A stretch of 64,000 nt of DNA from Bosea sp. 29B (GCF_902506165.1 NZ_LR733817.1:5361625-5425624); one strand, 5' to 3'. Positions 1 to 9,350 are shown, counted from the stretch's first letter. The notes: generated by a model not told the origin, from the sequence alone. Numbers and translations are program-made.

Positions 1-1
1 A

Positions 2-691
2 CTCTTGCCCATTATCGAGCGCTCCGGCGCCGTCATGGCGCTGGGCGTGCCGCGGATCGGCGAATTGCAGCCTTTGCACCTGCTCCGGGACGTCGCCGCC
101 CGTTCCTTCGGCATGCGCTTCATCGGCGGCTTCGGGGCGCGCGTACCGGACGGCGTCGCGGCGCTGGAGCCGCTGCTCGGCCACGGTGCCACGCCGTCGG
201 CTCTGCCGCCGGCTGCGGTCCGGGCGCCGATCCGCGTCGTCGACGGCCACAGCCTCGCCGGCCCCTTCCCAGTCAGCGAGAAGGAGGTGCTTGCCAAGGC
301 GCTCGAGATCTCGCGCGTGCTGAAGCCGCTCACCTCATCGCGCATCGTCACCACGCTGGTCGGCGGCGATCTCGCAGCGCTCGCGACCGGCCCCGGCATC
401 GCATTGCTGACCGGCGTCGAATTGCTGCCGCTCGGCCTGTTCATGCTCGACGATCTGCGCGCCTGCCTGGAAGGCGGGCGCATGGTCCATCTCGTCATCC
501 CCGCGGCGCTGGAGCCGGCGCTGGCGCGCTCGCGACTCGGCGGCCACAAGGCACTGAGCAGCCTCGTCGTCACCCGCCGCGCCGGCGAGGATGATGGACT
601 GCCGCGCCTCGACCGGCCCGATCTCGCCATCGTCGACGTGATCACGCACGCACCCGAGCGCGTCGAGATCAGGCGGCGCAATCCGGGCTGA
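2..691 (+). CDS. Unrecognised protein, 5' end cut by window edge
   Basis: The reading frame is open to the first base of the window. The first possible start inside it is a TTG at position 5, which has no visible ribosome-binding site, so the true start probably lies upstream. About 229 residues are visible and end at a TGA at 689-691. The protein is rich in Ala, Leu, Gly and Arg. It has no convincing signal peptide, and I recognise no catalytic motif. A hydrophobic patch around residues 125-150 (ATGPGIALLTG, LLPLGLFML) could be a buried core or a weak membrane segment. The gene converges on mfd, with a palindromic repeat between them. That it is real coding sequence is likely from frame openness and codon bias; its function is unknown. 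Confidence 0.5.
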   Translation, partial: LLPIIERSGAVMALGVPRIGELQPLHLLRDVAARSFGMRFIGGFGARVPDGVAALEPLLGHGATPSALPPAAVRAPIRVVDGHSLAGPFPVSEKEVLAKALEISRVLKPLTSSRIVTTLVGGDLAALATGPGIALLTGVELLPLGLFMLDDLRACLEGGRMVHLVIPAALEPALARSRLGGHKALSSLVVTRRAGEDDGLPRLDRPDLAIVDVITHAPERVEIRRRNPG

Positions 692-705
692 ACAAGTCGA
701 GGGGC

Positions 706-816
706 GCCGTCATGCTCGGGCTTGACCCGAGCATCTCAGGCCGGCTGAGACTCTAATAGCACCTTCTCATCCAGAGATTCTCGGGTCTGCGCTTCGCTTC
801 GCCCGAGAATGACGGC
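706..816. repeat. Intergenic palindromic repeat element
   Basis: The outer arms GCCGTCATGCTCGGGC (706-721) and GCCCGAGAATGACGGC (801-816) are inverted repeats of 16 bases with one mismatch. The left arm also holds a small hairpin, CTCGGG-CTTGA-CCCGAG (715-731). The same vocabulary recurs at 4393-4477 and 32706-32803, so this is a dispersed family and not just a local terminator. It lies between two convergent genes and could still act as a bidirectional terminator. Confidence 0.7.
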
Positions 817-824
817 TTTCTCCG

Positions 825-3800
825 CTACGCCGCCTTCTTCCGCTCGGCGATACGCGCGAGATCGGTGAGCAGCCGGCGCGTGCCGGTCAGGCGCTGCTCG
901 GCTGTCTCGAAATCGTCGATGAAGACGACGCGCATGTCGGGGCGGACCTTGGCCAGCGTCCCGATCTTCGCGACATAAGAGACCAGCCCTTCCGGATTGG
1001 CGAACTCGTTGTCGCGGAAGGCGACGATGATGCCCTTCGGCCCGGCCTCGACCTTCTCGACATTGGCGCGCTTGCACAAAGCCTTGATCGCGACGATCTC
1101 CAGGAGCTGCTTGACCTCCTCCGGCAGCGGGCCGAAGCGGTCGATCAGTTCGGCGCCGAAGGATTGCAGCTCGGCGTCGTCGTCCATGGTGGAGAGGCGC
1201 TTGTAGAGCGTGAGCCTCAGCGTCAGATCGCCGACATAGTGCTCGGGGATCATCACCGGCGCGCCGATCTGGATGCTCGGCGACCAGTGCGCATCGCTCT
1301 CGATCTCGATGCCGGCCTTCAGCGCTGCCACAGCCTCCTCCAGCATCTGCTGGTAAAGCTCGTAGCCGACCTCCTTGATGTGGCCGGACTGCTCGTCGCC
1401 GAGCAGGTTGCCGGCGCCTCTGATGTCGAGGTCGTGGCTGGCAAGCTGGAAGCCGGCGCCGAGCGTGTCGAGCGATTGCAGCACCTTCAGACGCCGATCG
1501 GCCTGCTCGGTCAGCTTGCGGTTGGCCGGCACGGTGAAGAGCGCATAGGCGCGCACCTTCGAGCGGCCGACGCGCCCGCGCAGCTGGTAGAGCTGCGCCA
1601 GGCCGAACATGTCCGCACGGTGGATGATCAGCGTATTCGCGGTCGGGATGTCGAGCCCGGATTCGACGATCGTGGTCGAGAGCAGGATATCGTACTGGCC
1701 CTCATAGAAGGCCGTCATCACGTCTTCAAGCGTGCCCGCAGCCATCTGGCCATGGGCGATGCCGACCTTGCACTCCGGCACCTGCTTGTCGAGGAAGTCC
1801 TTGACGTCGGCGATGTCCTCGATGCGTGGGACGACATAGAACGAGCGCCCACCGCGGTAGCGTTCGCGCAGCAGCGCCTCGCGCACGATCAGCGGATCGA
1901 ACGGCGTGACGAAGGTGCGCACCGCCAGGCGGTCGACCGGCGGTGTCGCGATGATCGAGAGTTCGCGCACCCCGGTCATGGCGAGCTGGAGCGTGCGCGG
2001 GATCGGCGTCGCGGTCAGCGTCAGCATGTGCACCTCGGCGCGCATCTCCTTCAGCCGCTCCTTATGGGCGACGCCGAAATGCTGCTCCTCGTCGACGATG
2101 ACGAGGCCGAGATCCTTGAAGTCGATGCCCTTGCCGAGCAGCGCATGGGTGCCGACAGTGATGTCCATCGTGCCGTCGGAAATGCCCTGCTTCACCGCCT
2201 TGAGATCGGGCGCCGAGACGAAGCGCGAGGCCTGGCCGACCTTCACAGGGAGCCCGGCGAAGCGCTCGGCGAAATTGCGATAGTGCTGACGCGCCAGCAG
2301 CGTCGTCGGCACCACGACCGCGACCTGCTTGCCGGCGAGCGCCGCGGTGAAGGCGGCGCGCAACGCGACCTCGGTCTTGCCGAAGCCGACATCGCCGCAG
2401 ACCAGCCGGTCCATCGGCCGCCCGGCGGCGAGGTCCTCCAGCACGGCGTCGATGGTGTTCTGCTGGTCCTCGGTCTCCTCATAGGGGAAGCGGGCGCAGA
2501 ATTCGTCGTAGAGCCCGTCCTGCGGGATCAGGCGTGGCGCCTCCTTGAGGGCGCGGGCGGCGGCGATCTGGATCAGCTTGCCCGCCATCTCGCGGATGCG
2601 CTGCTTCAGCTTGGCCTTGCGCGCCTGCCAGCCGCCGCCACCGAGCCGGTCGAGCACGACCTCGGTGTCCTCCGAGCCGTAGCGCGAGAGCAGCTCGATA
2701 TTCTCCGCCGGCAGGAACAGCTTGGCGTCGCCGGCATAGTGGATTTCGAGGCAGTCATGCGGCGCGCCGGCCGCGGTGATCGTCTGCAGGCCGACGAAGC
2801 GGCCGATGCCGTGGTCGACATGGACGACGATGTCACCGGGGGTCAGCGAGGAAAGCTCGTTGATGAAATCCTGCGGGCGGCGCGTCTTCTTGCGCGGGCG
2901 CACCAGCCGGTCGCCGAGAATGTCCTGCTCACCGATGACCGCGAGCTTCCCAGCCTCGAAGCCGGTCTCGAAGCCCCAGACCGCAAGCGCGGTGGTGCCG
3001 GGCTTGAGGTCGAAAGCGGCCCGTAAGCTACCGGTCATCTGCACGGTCTTGAGACCATGATCCGCCAGCACATGCGCGAGGCGCTCGCGCGAGCCCTCCG
3101 ACCAGGCGGCGAGGATGACGCGCCGCCCCTCGGCTTCCAGTGCCTTCACATGCGCGACGGTCGCGTCGAAGACGCTGCCGGAATTGTCGGCGCGTTCGGC
3201 GGCGAAGCTGCGGCCCTGCTTGCCGGCGAGATCGACGACGAGCTTGCCCTCGCTCTCGGGCAGCTGGAACGGCGTCAGCGAGGCGACACCAGCCTCGCCA
3301 ATGATGCCGCGCCAGTCGGCCGGTGTCAGGTAGAGCGCTTCCGGCGGCAGCGGCTTGTAGGGCACCGAACCCGGCGAAGGCTGGTCGAGCGCGTTCTTGC
3401 GGGCGTCGTAATAGTCCTTGATCAGGCTGATGCGCTCACCGACCGCGTCGTCGGCGTGATGGTCGAGCACCACAGGCACATCGGGCAGATAGGTGAAGAG
3501 CGTGTCGAGCTTCTCTGCCAGCAGCGGCAGCCAATGCTCCAACCCTGCGGGGCGCCGGCCCTCGCTCACCGCCTCGTAGAGCGTGTCGTCGCGGCCCGGC
3601 GTGCCGAAGGTCGCGATGTAAGACTGGCGGAAGCGACGGATCGAGTCGCTCGTCATCTGCGCTTCCGACATCGGCACGAGGTCGAGTCCGCGCAACTGCC
3701 CGGTGGTGCGCTGCGTCTCCGGATCGAAGGTGCGGATCGATTCCAGGGTGTCGCCGAAGAAGTCGAGCCGGATCGGCGCCGGCATGCCCGGCGGGAAGAG

Positions 3801-4373
3801 GTCGACGATGCCGCCGCGCACGGCGAACTCGCCGGTCTCGCGCACGGTCGAAGTCCGGAGGTAGCCGTTGACGTCGAGCCAGCGCGCCAATTCCTCGGTG
3901 TCGACCATGTTGCCTGGCGCGGCCGAGAAGCTCTCCGACGCCACCTTGCCGAAGGACGGCACGCGCTGGAGCGCGGCATTGACGGTGGTCAGCAGCAGGC
4001 GCGGCCGATCGCCCGATTTGGTCCGGGCGAGGCGCGACAGCGTCGTCATCCGGTGCGCCACGATCGAGGGCGCTGGCGAGACACGGTCATAGGGCTGGCA
4101 GTCCCAGGCCGGGAAGGTCATCACCTCGAGATCGGGCGCGACGAACTGCAGCGCATTCTCCAGCACCTGCAGGCGCTGGCCGTCGCGGGCGACGAAAACG
4201 ATCAGCGCCGGCCCTTCCGACTTCTTGGCGCGGGCACGCGTCAGGTCGGCGAGCACGACGGCATCGAAGCCGTCGGGCACGCCGGAAAGCGTCGGCTTGT
4301 CGCCGCGGTTCAGCGCGTCGAGGACGCGGTCGAGCTGCGGCTTGGCGATCTGCGCGGGAGGCGGAATGCTCAT
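825..4373 (-). CDS. mfd: Transcription-repair coupling factor Mfd
   Basis: Mfd is an ATP-dependent DNA translocase that removes RNA polymerase stalled at lesions and recruits UvrA. The 1182-residue protein is full length. It has an N-terminal UvrB-like module (FPAWDCQPYDRVSP near residue 90), a CarD-like RNA polymerase-interaction domain (GDIVVHVDHGIGRFVGLQ near 515) and a superfamily 2 helicase core. The core shows Walker A GDVGFGKTE near residue 660, a DEEQHFG box, TATPIPRT, a VESGLDIP motif and QLRGRVGRS. A TRCF C-terminal domain follows. The ATG at 4373 follows the family N-terminus. The next gene upstream on the same strand is sdhE, separated by a palindromic repeat, so co-transcription is possible but not shown. 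The assignment is secure. Confidence 0.97.
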   Translation of the reverse strand: MSIPPPAQIAKPQLDRVLDALNRGDKPTLSGVPDGFDAVVLADLTRARAKKSEGPALIVFVARDGQRLQVLENALQFVAPDLEVMTFPAWDCQPYDRVSPAPSIVAHRMTTLSRLARTKSGDRPRLLLTTVNAALQRVPSFGKVASESFSAAPGNMVDTEELARWLDVNGYLRTSTVRETGEFAVRGGIVDLFPPGMPAPIRLDFFGDTLESIRTFDPETQRTTGQLRGLDLVPMSEAQMTSDSIRRFRQSYIATFGTPGRDDTLYEAVSEGRRPAGLEHWLPLLAEKLDTLFTYLPDVPVVLDHHADDAVGERISLIKDYYDARKNALDQPSPGSVPYKPLPPEALYLTPADWRGIIGEAGVASLTPFQLPESEGKLVVDLAGKQGRSFAAERADNSGSVFDATVAHVKALEAEGRRVILAAWSEGSRERLAHVLADHGLKTVQMTGSLRAAFDLKPGTTALAVWGFETGFEAGKLAVIGEQDILGDRLVRPRKKTRRPQDFINELSSLTPGDIVVHVDHGIGRFVGLQTITAAGAPHDCLEIHYAGDAKLFLPAENIELLSRYGSEDTEVVLDRLGGGGWQARKAKLKQRIREMAGKLIQIAAARALKEAPRLIPQDGLYDEFCARFPYEETEDQQNTIDAVLEDLAAGRPMDRLVCGDVGFGKTEVALRAAFTAALAGKQVAVVVPTTLLARQHYRNFAERFAGLPVKVGQASRFVSAPDLKAVKQGISDGTMDITVGTHALLGKGIDFKDLGLVIVDEEQHFGVAHKERLKEMRAEVHMLTLTATPIPRTLQLAMTGVRELSIIATPPVDRLAVRTFVTPFDPLIVREALLRERYRGGRSFYVVPRIEDIADVKDFLDKQVPECKVGIAHGQMAAGTLEDVMTAFYEGQYDILLSTTIVESGLDIPTANTLIIHRADMFGLAQLYQLRGRVGRSKVRAYALFTVPANRKLTEQADRRLKVLQSLDTLGAGFQLASHDLDIRGAGNLLGDEQSGHIKEVGYELYQQMLEEAVAALKAGIEIESDAHWSPSIQIGAPVMIPEHYVGDLTLRLTLYKRLSTMDDDAELQSFGAELIDRFGPLPEEVKQLLEIVAIKALCKRANVEKVEAGPKGIIVAFRDNEFANPEGLVSYVAKIGTLAKVRPDMRVVFIDDFETAEQRLTGTRRLLTDLARIAERKKAA

Positions 4374-4392
4374 CGGGACATCGATCTCAAGG

Positions 4393-4477
4393 CGTCATTC
4401 TCGGGCTTGTCCCGAGAATCTCAGGACCCGAGCCCGCTGGTTTCCGAAATGGTCGGGCCTGGCCCGACCACGACGGC
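4393..4477. repeat. Intergenic palindromic repeat, two hairpins
   Basis: Two perfect hairpins stand side by side: ATTCTCGGG-CTTGT-CCCGAGAAT (4397-4419) and TGGTCGGGC-CTG-GCCCGACCA (4450-4470). They are flanked by CGTC and CGACGG. This is the same repeat family as 706-816. It fills the gap between sdhE (stop at 4481) and mfd (start at 4373). Confidence 0.7.
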
Positions 4478-4480
4478 AGT

Positions 4481-4780
4481 TCAGACATGAATCGGCTTGT
4501 CGTGCTGGTGAAACGCCTTCAGCCGCCGGAAGACGTCGCTGTCATAGTTCTCCGGCACCTGCGCCTCTCCTGTCACCCAGCTCAGCAGGTCGCGGTCGAG
4601 CACTTCGATCAGCCGCTCGAACTCGTCGAGCTCCGCCTCGCTCAGATTGCCGATCTGCGCATCCGCGAAGCGGCCCATGATCAGGTCCATCTCGCGCATG
4701 CCGCGATGCCAGGCACGGAACAGGATCTTGCGCCGGCGCGGGTCGAGATCGGCGCTGCTACGGGTCGAGCCACTCATCAT
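4481..4780 (-). CDS. sdhE: Succinate dehydrogenase assembly factor 2 (SdhE)
   Basis: This small cytoplasmic protein promotes covalent attachment of FAD to the SdhA flavoprotein. The 99 residues match the short length of the Sdh5/SdhE family. The diagnostic RG-containing helix is visible as FRAWHRGMREMDLIMGRF at residues 21-38, followed by the acidic helix LSEAELDEFERLIEVLDRDL and the W of LLSWVTGE. The frame stays open further upstream, but family alignment supports one of the two adjacent ATG codons (4780 or 4777). The gene is divergent from recG across about 125 bases and lies upstream of mfd, an arrangement common in Hyphomicrobiales. Confidence 0.93.
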   Translation of the reverse strand: MMSGSTRSSADLDPRRRKILFRAWHRGMREMDLIMGRFADAQIGNLSEAELDEFERLIEVLDRDLLSWVTGEAQVPENYDSDVFRRLKAFHQHDKPIHV

Positions 4781-4904
4781 CGCCTCGCGGACAATAGGAA
4801 TAGGGCCGGCCCCATCGCGGAGCCTGCCGTCGCGAGCTATATAGCGATGCCATCTCGCGAAGTCAGCGGTACGAATGCCGTCGGACTCGCACTCCTGACA
4901 TGCC

Positions 4905-7016
4905 GTGAAGCCATTGCGTCCATCTCTCCTCGATCCGCTCTTCGCCCCGGCCACGACACTCGCGGGCGTCGGCCCCAAGCTCGCCAAGGCGCTCGATAAG
5001 CTGCTGGGCGACGAGACCCATGCCGCCCGCGTCATCGACCTGCTCTTCCATCTGCCGACCGGTGCGATCGACCGGCGGCCGAGCGAAAGCATCATCGAGG
5101 CCCCGGTCGGCGAGGTCGCGACCTTCTCGGCGCAAGTGACCGAGCACCGCCCTGCCCCGCCGACCAAGGCGAAGGCGCCCTATCGCGTCATCGTCGAGGA
5201 CGAGACCGGCGATGTGACGCTGGTCTTCTTCCATGCCGATGTCCGCCATCTCCTGCAGAGCCTGCCGATCGGCGCCTATCGCATCATCTCCGGCAAGCTC
5301 GAGCTCTGGGACGGCATGCGCCAGATGGTGCATCCCGACCGCATCCTCGACCCGAAGCTCGCGGCCACTCTGCCTTCGGTCGAGCCGGTCTACGGGCTGA
5401 CCGAAGGCATTGGCGGGCGCGTCATGGCCCGCATCGCCGCCGGCGCGGCCGAGCGCTGCCCGGAATTGCCGGAATGGCAGGACGAGGCCTTCGCTGCCCG
5501 CAACGACTTCGTACCCTTCCGCGATGCCATCCACGCTTTGCATCACCCTGTCGATCTCAAGGCGGCGACGGGCGAAACGGTCGCGCGCCGACGCATCGCC
5601 TATGATGAGTTGCTCGCCAGCCAGATCGCGCTCGCCCTCGTGCGCCGCCAGCAGAAGAAGGCGGCCGGCCGCGCCACGGCGGGCGACGGCGTCCTTCGCC
5701 ACGCCATCGAGACCGCCCTGCCCTTCACGCTCACCGACGGCCAGCGCAAGGCGATCGCCGACATCCACGACGATATGGAAAAGCCCGAGCGAATGCTGCG
5801 CCTGCTCCAGGGCGATGTCGGCTCGGGCAAGACCGTGGTCGCGCTGATGGCGATGGCGGCTGCGGCGGAAGCGCGGCGGCAATCGGTGCTGATGGCACCT
5901 ACCGAGATCCTGGCCCGCCAGCATGCCGAGCGCCTGGCGCCGCTCGCCGACAAGGCCGGGCTCAAGCTCGCTCTGCTGACCGGCCGCGAAAAGGGCGCCG
6001 GCCGCCGGCAGGTGCTGGAAGGCCTCGCCAATGGCGAGATCGACATCGTCGTCGGCACCCATGCGCTGTTCCAGGAGGGCGTCGCCTTCCATGACCTCGC
6101 GCTCGCCGTCGTCGACGAGCAACACCGCTTCGGCGTGCACCAGCGTCTCTTGCTCGGGGCCAAGGGCGAGGCAGTCGACATCCTCGTCATGACCGCGACG
6201 CCGATCCCGCGCACGCTGGCGCTGACCTGGTTCGGCGATATGGACGTCTCGATCCTCTCAGAGAAGCCGGCTGGCCGGAAGCCGATCACCACGCGGGCGA
6301 TCTCGCTGGAGCGCTATGACGAAGTCGTCGGCGCAGTCGGGCGCGCCTTGGAAAGCGGCGCGCAGGTCTATTGGGTCTGCCCGCTGGTGCAGGAATCCGA
6401 TACGCTCGATGTCGCGGCAGCACAGGAGCGCTTCGAGGCGCTGCAGGCCCTCTTCGGCGACAAGGTCGGGCTGCTGCACGGCCAGATGCCGGGTCGCGAC
6501 AAGGATGCGGCCATGGCCGCCTTCTCCGGCGGCCAGACGCGGGTGCTGGTCTCGACCACCGTGATCGAGGTCGGCGTCGACGTGCCCAATGCCTCGGTGA
6601 TGGTGATCGAGCATGCCGAGCGTTTCGGTCTCGCCCAGCTCCACCAGTTGCGCGGGCGGATCGGGCGCGGCAGCGCCGCCTCGACCTGCCTGCTGCTCTA
6701 CAAGGGCCCGCTCGGCCAGGTGGCGGAAGCACGCCTCACCATCATGCGCGAGAGCGAGGACGGCTTCCGCATCGCCGAGGAGGATTTGCGTCTGCGCGGC
6801 GAAGGCGAGGTCTTGGGCACGCGCCAATCCGGCTCGCCCGACTGGCGCATCGCCCGCCCCGAGGTCGACGGCGACCTGCTGGCTGCAGCGCGCGACGATG
6901 CCCGCCTGCTGATCGAGCGCGATCCGCATCTGGAGTCAGAGCGCGGCAAGGCGGTCCGGACGCTGCTCTATCTGTTCGAGCGCGACGTCGCGATCCGCCT
7001 GCTGCGCGCGGGCTGA
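4905..7016 (+). CDS. recG: ATP-dependent DNA helicase RecG
   Basis: RecG regresses stalled replication forks and branch-migrates Holliday junctions. The 703 residues begin with a GTG start (MKPLRPSLLDPLFAP) that fits alphaproteobacterial homologues. An N-terminal wedge/OB domain (about residues 1-250) precedes the helicase core. The core has Walker A GDVGSGKTVVA near residue 303, VVDEQHRFG near 402, TATPIPRTLALT near 429, VIEVGVDVPNA and QLRGRIGRG. The C-terminal LRLRGEGEVLGTRQSG block is typical of RecG. The gene is divergent from sdhE and converges on the RidA-like gene 22 bases downstream. Confidence 0.97.
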   Translation: MKPLRPSLLDPLFAPATTLAGVGPKLAKALDKLLGDETHAARVIDLLFHLPTGAIDRRPSESIIEAPVGEVATFSAQVTEHRPAPPTKAKAPYRVIVEDETGDVTLVFFHADVRHLLQSLPIGAYRIISGKLELWDGMRQMVHPDRILDPKLAATLPSVEPVYGLTEGIGGRVMARIAAGAAERCPELPEWQDEAFAARNDFVPFRDAIHALHHPVDLKAATGETVARRRIAYDELLASQIALALVRRQQKKAAGRATAGDGVLRHAIETALPFTLTDGQRKAIADIHDDMEKPERMLRLLQGDVGSGKTVVALMAMAAAAEARRQSVLMAPTEILARQHAERLAPLADKAGLKLALLTGREKGAGRRQVLEGLANGEIDIVVGTHALFQEGVAFHDLALAVVDEQHRFGVHQRLLLGAKGEAVDILVMTATPIPRTLALTWFGDMDVSILSEKPAGRKPITTRAISLERYDEVVGAVGRALESGAQVYWVCPLVQESDTLDVAAAQERFEALQALFGDKVGLLHGQMPGRDKDAAMAAFSGGQTRVLVSTTVIEVGVDVPNASVMVIEHAERFGLAQLHQLRGRIGRGSAASTCLLLYKGPLGQVAEARLTIMRESEDGFRIAEEDLRLRGEGEVLGTRQSGSPDWRIARPEVDGDLLAAARDDARLLIERDPHLESERGKAVRTLLYLFERDVAIRLLRAG

Positions 7017-7038
7017 GGCAAGCTCAGCCTTGCGCGAA

Positions 7039-7449
7039 CTAAGCGTTTTCGGTCGTCTTCGAGGGAATGCGCGCCACCACCTTGAGCTCGAAGTCGAAGC
7101 CGGCAAGCCAAGTCACGCCGACGGCGGTCCAGGTCGGATAGGGCGGCTCGCCGATCTCTTCGGCGCGGATCGCCATCATCTTCTCGAATTGCGTCGGCGG
7201 GTCGGTGTGGAAGGAGATCACGTCGATGACGTCGTCGAAACTCGCGCCGGCTGCTGCCAGAACCGCGCGCAGATTGGCAAAGGCACGCCGGACCTGATCC
7301 TCGAACACCGGCTCGGGCGTACCGTCCTCGCGGCTGCCGACCTGCCCGGAGATGAAGAGCAGATCGCCATGGCGGATTGCGGCCGAATACTGATGGACGT
7401 CGTAGAGGGCGTGGCGGTTGGCCGGGAAAATCGCGTCGCGTTTGGGCAT
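7039..7449 (-). CDS. RidA/YjgF-family protein lacking the usual catalytic arginine
   Basis: The 136 residues have the Rid fold signature: GDLLFISGQVG near residues 28-38, and a central FEDQVRRAFANLRAVLAAAG helix followed by DVIDVISFHTD. Classical RidA hydrolyses reactive enamine/imine intermediates using an arginine in a P-x-R-[ST] motif. Here the corresponding stretch reads YPTWTAVGV, with Trp in place of Arg. This suggests one of the Rid subfamilies without that residue, so imine deaminase activity should not be assumed. The gene is followed (convergently) by recG and lies 62 bases downstream of the SDR gene on the same strand, with which it may be co-transcribed. Confidence 0.85.
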   Translation of the reverse strand: MPKRDAIFPANRHALYDVHQYSAAIRHGDLLFISGQVGSREDGTPEPVFEDQVRRAFANLRAVLAAAGASFDDVIDVISFHTDPPTQFEKMMAIRAEEIGEPPYPTWTAVGVTWLAGFDFELKVVARIPSKTTENA

Positions 7450-7511
7450 GTCGGTTCCGATCTTGAATGTTCGATGGCTGGGCTTGATGCGGCCCGGTGC
7501 TGCGCAGGCGT

Positions 7512-8360
7512 TTAGAGCCGCGCGAGTTCGGCCTCGGTGAAGTCGGCAGCGAGCGAGATGTCCTGCTGGCGATCGAGCTCGATGATGCGATCGCCGAGCG
7601 CCTTGCGGATGTTCGCGTAAGCGTCGGCACCGAGCGCCAGTCGTTTCGGCAGCGGGCCCTTCTGGTCGGCGAGCACCATCATCGCGTCGGTCACCCGTTC
7701 GGGATCGCCTTTGACGATCCAGGAGCCCCGAACCGCCGCGCGGGTCTGGCCGACGGGCGTGCTTTCATAGGCTGCGATCGGATCCGCGTGAGCGAGATTG
7801 CCGCCGAACTCGGTTCGGGTCGGCCCCGGCTCGACCAGGGTGAATTCGATGCCGAACGGCGCAACCTCCAGCGCCACCGTCTCGACGAAGCCTTCGATGC
7901 CCCATTTGCTCGCGTGGTAGATGCTGAGGCCCGGATAGGCGATCTGGCCGCCCTCGCTCGACACCTGCTGGATGCGTCCACCGCCCTGCTTGCGCAGATG
8001 CGGCAGTGCCGCCTGGATCAGGGTGATTGAGCCGACGAGATTGGTCGCGATGATGTCGCGGACCTGCTGATCGCTCACCTCTTCGGCCGCGCCGACAAGG
8101 CCATAGCCGGCATTGCTGACGATGATGTCGATCCGACCGAACGCTCCGAACGCTTGATCGACTGCGGCGCGCACCGAGCGCTGATCCCTGAGGTCGAGAG
8201 CAATGACGCGCAGCCGTTCCGGATAGCGTTCCCGCAACTCTGGCAGCGCATCCGCTTTGCGGCTGGTTCCGACGACCCGATCGCCGCGCGCCAGGGCCTT
8301 CTGCGCCAATAGCCGGCCAAGGCCGGACGATACGCCGGTAATGAGCCAAATCATGTCCAT
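7512..8360 (-). CDS. Short-chain dehydrogenase/reductase (SDR)
   Basis: This 282-residue classical SDR is an NAD(P)-dependent oxidoreductase. The cofactor motif TGVSSGLG lies at residues 8-15, SNAG at 82-85, a catalytic Ser near 134 (QQVSSEGG), and the Tyr-x-x-x-Lys pair at Y148 and K152 (IYHASK). The ATG at 8360 (MDMIWLITG) puts the nucleotide-binding strand at the usual position; the longer upstream reading frame is spurious. The gene is divergent from a LysR regulator 99 bases away, which is the usual layout for a regulator and its target. The substrate cannot be inferred. Confidence 0.88.
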   Translation of the reverse strand: MDMIWLITGVSSGLGRLLAQKALARGDRVVGTSRKADALPELRERYPERLRVIALDLRDQRSVRAAVDQAFGAFGRIDIIVSNAGYGLVGAAEEVSDQQVRDIIATNLVGSITLIQAALPHLRKQGGGRIQQVSSEGGQIAYPGLSIYHASKWGIEGFVETVALEVAPFGIEFTLVEPGPTRTEFGGNLAHADPIAAYESTPVGQTRAAVRGSWIVKGDPERVTDAMMVLADQKGPLPKRLALGADAYANIRKALGDRIIELDRQQDISLAADFTEAELARL

Positions 8361-8431
8361 GTCCCATGCCTCTCGGTTTGTTACCGGCACGAGATAGGGG
8401 AGAAGCATTGTTCGGATTAGCCGTTGAAACC

Positions 8432-8447
8432 TGCATGAGTTGATGCA
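8432..8447. promoter_or_regulatory. Candidate LysR-type operator
   Basis: The inverted repeat TGCAT-GAGTTG-ATGCA lies in the divergent gap between the SDR and LysR genes, 12 bases before the LysR start. An interrupted dyad in this position is typical of autoregulated LysR systems. It is inferred from symmetry and location only. Confidence 0.35.
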
Positions 8448-8459
8448 AAATCGCCAGCA

Positions 8460-9350
8460 ATGGCTCGCCCGTCGCTCAATGACCTCACTGCTTTCGTCAC
8501 CGTCGCGACCCGCCGCAGCTTTCGGCGCGCGGCGGACGAGCTCGGCACCGCACCTTCCACGCTGAGCCATGCGATGCGGGCGCTCGAGGAGCGTATGGGT
8601 GTGCGCCTGCTCAATCGCACCACCCGCAGCGTCGCGCCGACTGAAGCCGGCTTCGAACTGCTCGGCCGCCTGCAGCCAGCGCTCGCAACGCTGGACGCGG
8701 CGCTGGACAGCATGGCCACGTTTCGCGGCAATGTCGCCGGCAGCGTCCGCATCAACGCGCCACGCCTGGCTGCCGCGCTGCTCGTCCGCGAGGTTCTTCC
8801 CGTAATGGCGGAACGCTTTCCGGACGTCGCCATCGATCTCGTCGTCGAAGGCAAGCTGATCGACATCGTGGCTGCCGGCTTCGATGCCGGCGTGCGCCTC
8901 GTCGGCTCGATCCCGCGGGACATGGTCGCCGTACCGCTCGGCGGCCCCGTCAGCTTCATCTGCGTCGCGTCGCCGGCCTATCTCGAGCGCTTCGGCATAC
9001 CGGACACACCCGATGCCCTGCAGCATCACCACTGCATCGGCCACCGCATGCCGAGCGGCAAATTCTATCGCTGGGAGTTCGAGCGCGCGGGACAGGAGCT
9101 GACGATCGAAGCCAGCAGCTCCGTCATTCTCGACGATGAGGAACTCATGGTCGAAGCCGCGACAGGGGGCCTTGGCATCGCCTATGTCGCCAGCCCGGCG
9201 GCAGACATGGCCCTGGCGGATGGACGTCTTCGCCAGGTCCTGACTGCCTGGGCGCCCGCTCCCGAGCGGATCGCGATCTATTATCCCGGCCACCGCGCTG
9301 TGCCGCCGGCGCTGCGAGCCTTCCTCGATGTCGCCAAGGCTGCGCGCTAG
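8460..9350 (+). CDS. LysR-family transcriptional regulator
   Basis: The 296-residue regulator has an N-terminal winged helix-turn-helix at about residues 3-62 (LNDLTAFVTVATRRSFRRAA, then ALEERMGVRLLNRTTRS). A substrate-binding effector domain follows (about 90-290). Its sequence features (VRLVGSIPRDMVAVPLGG, PSGKFYRWEF) resemble the large group of LysR proteins that control divergent oxidoreductase genes. It probably controls the SDR gene transcribed away from it and itself. The effector is unknown. Confidence 0.9.
   Translation: MARPSLNDLTAFVTVATRRSFRRAADELGTAPSTLSHAMRALEERMGVRLLNRTTRSVAPTEAGFELLGRLQPALATLDAALDSMATFRGNVAGSVRINAPRLAAALLVREVLPVMAERFPDVAIDLVVEGKLIDIVAAGFDAGVRLVGSIPRDMVAVPLGGPVSFICVASPAYLERFGIPDTPDALQHHHCIGHRMPSGKFYRWEFERAGQELTIEASSSVILDDEELMVEAATGGLGIAYVASPAADMALADGRLRQVLTAWAPAPERIAIYYPGHRAVPPALRAFLDVAKAAR

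Noticed and set aside
1164..3026. 620-codon open frame antisense to mfd
   Set aside because: It lies fully within mfd on the other strand. High GC content with strong third-position bias produces such frames, and its product is Arg/Ala/Glu-rich with no recognisable domain.
3057..4490. 477-codon open frame antisense to mfd and across the repeat
   Set aside because: It runs through mfd and a palindromic repeat. No domain is recognised and it has implausible composition.
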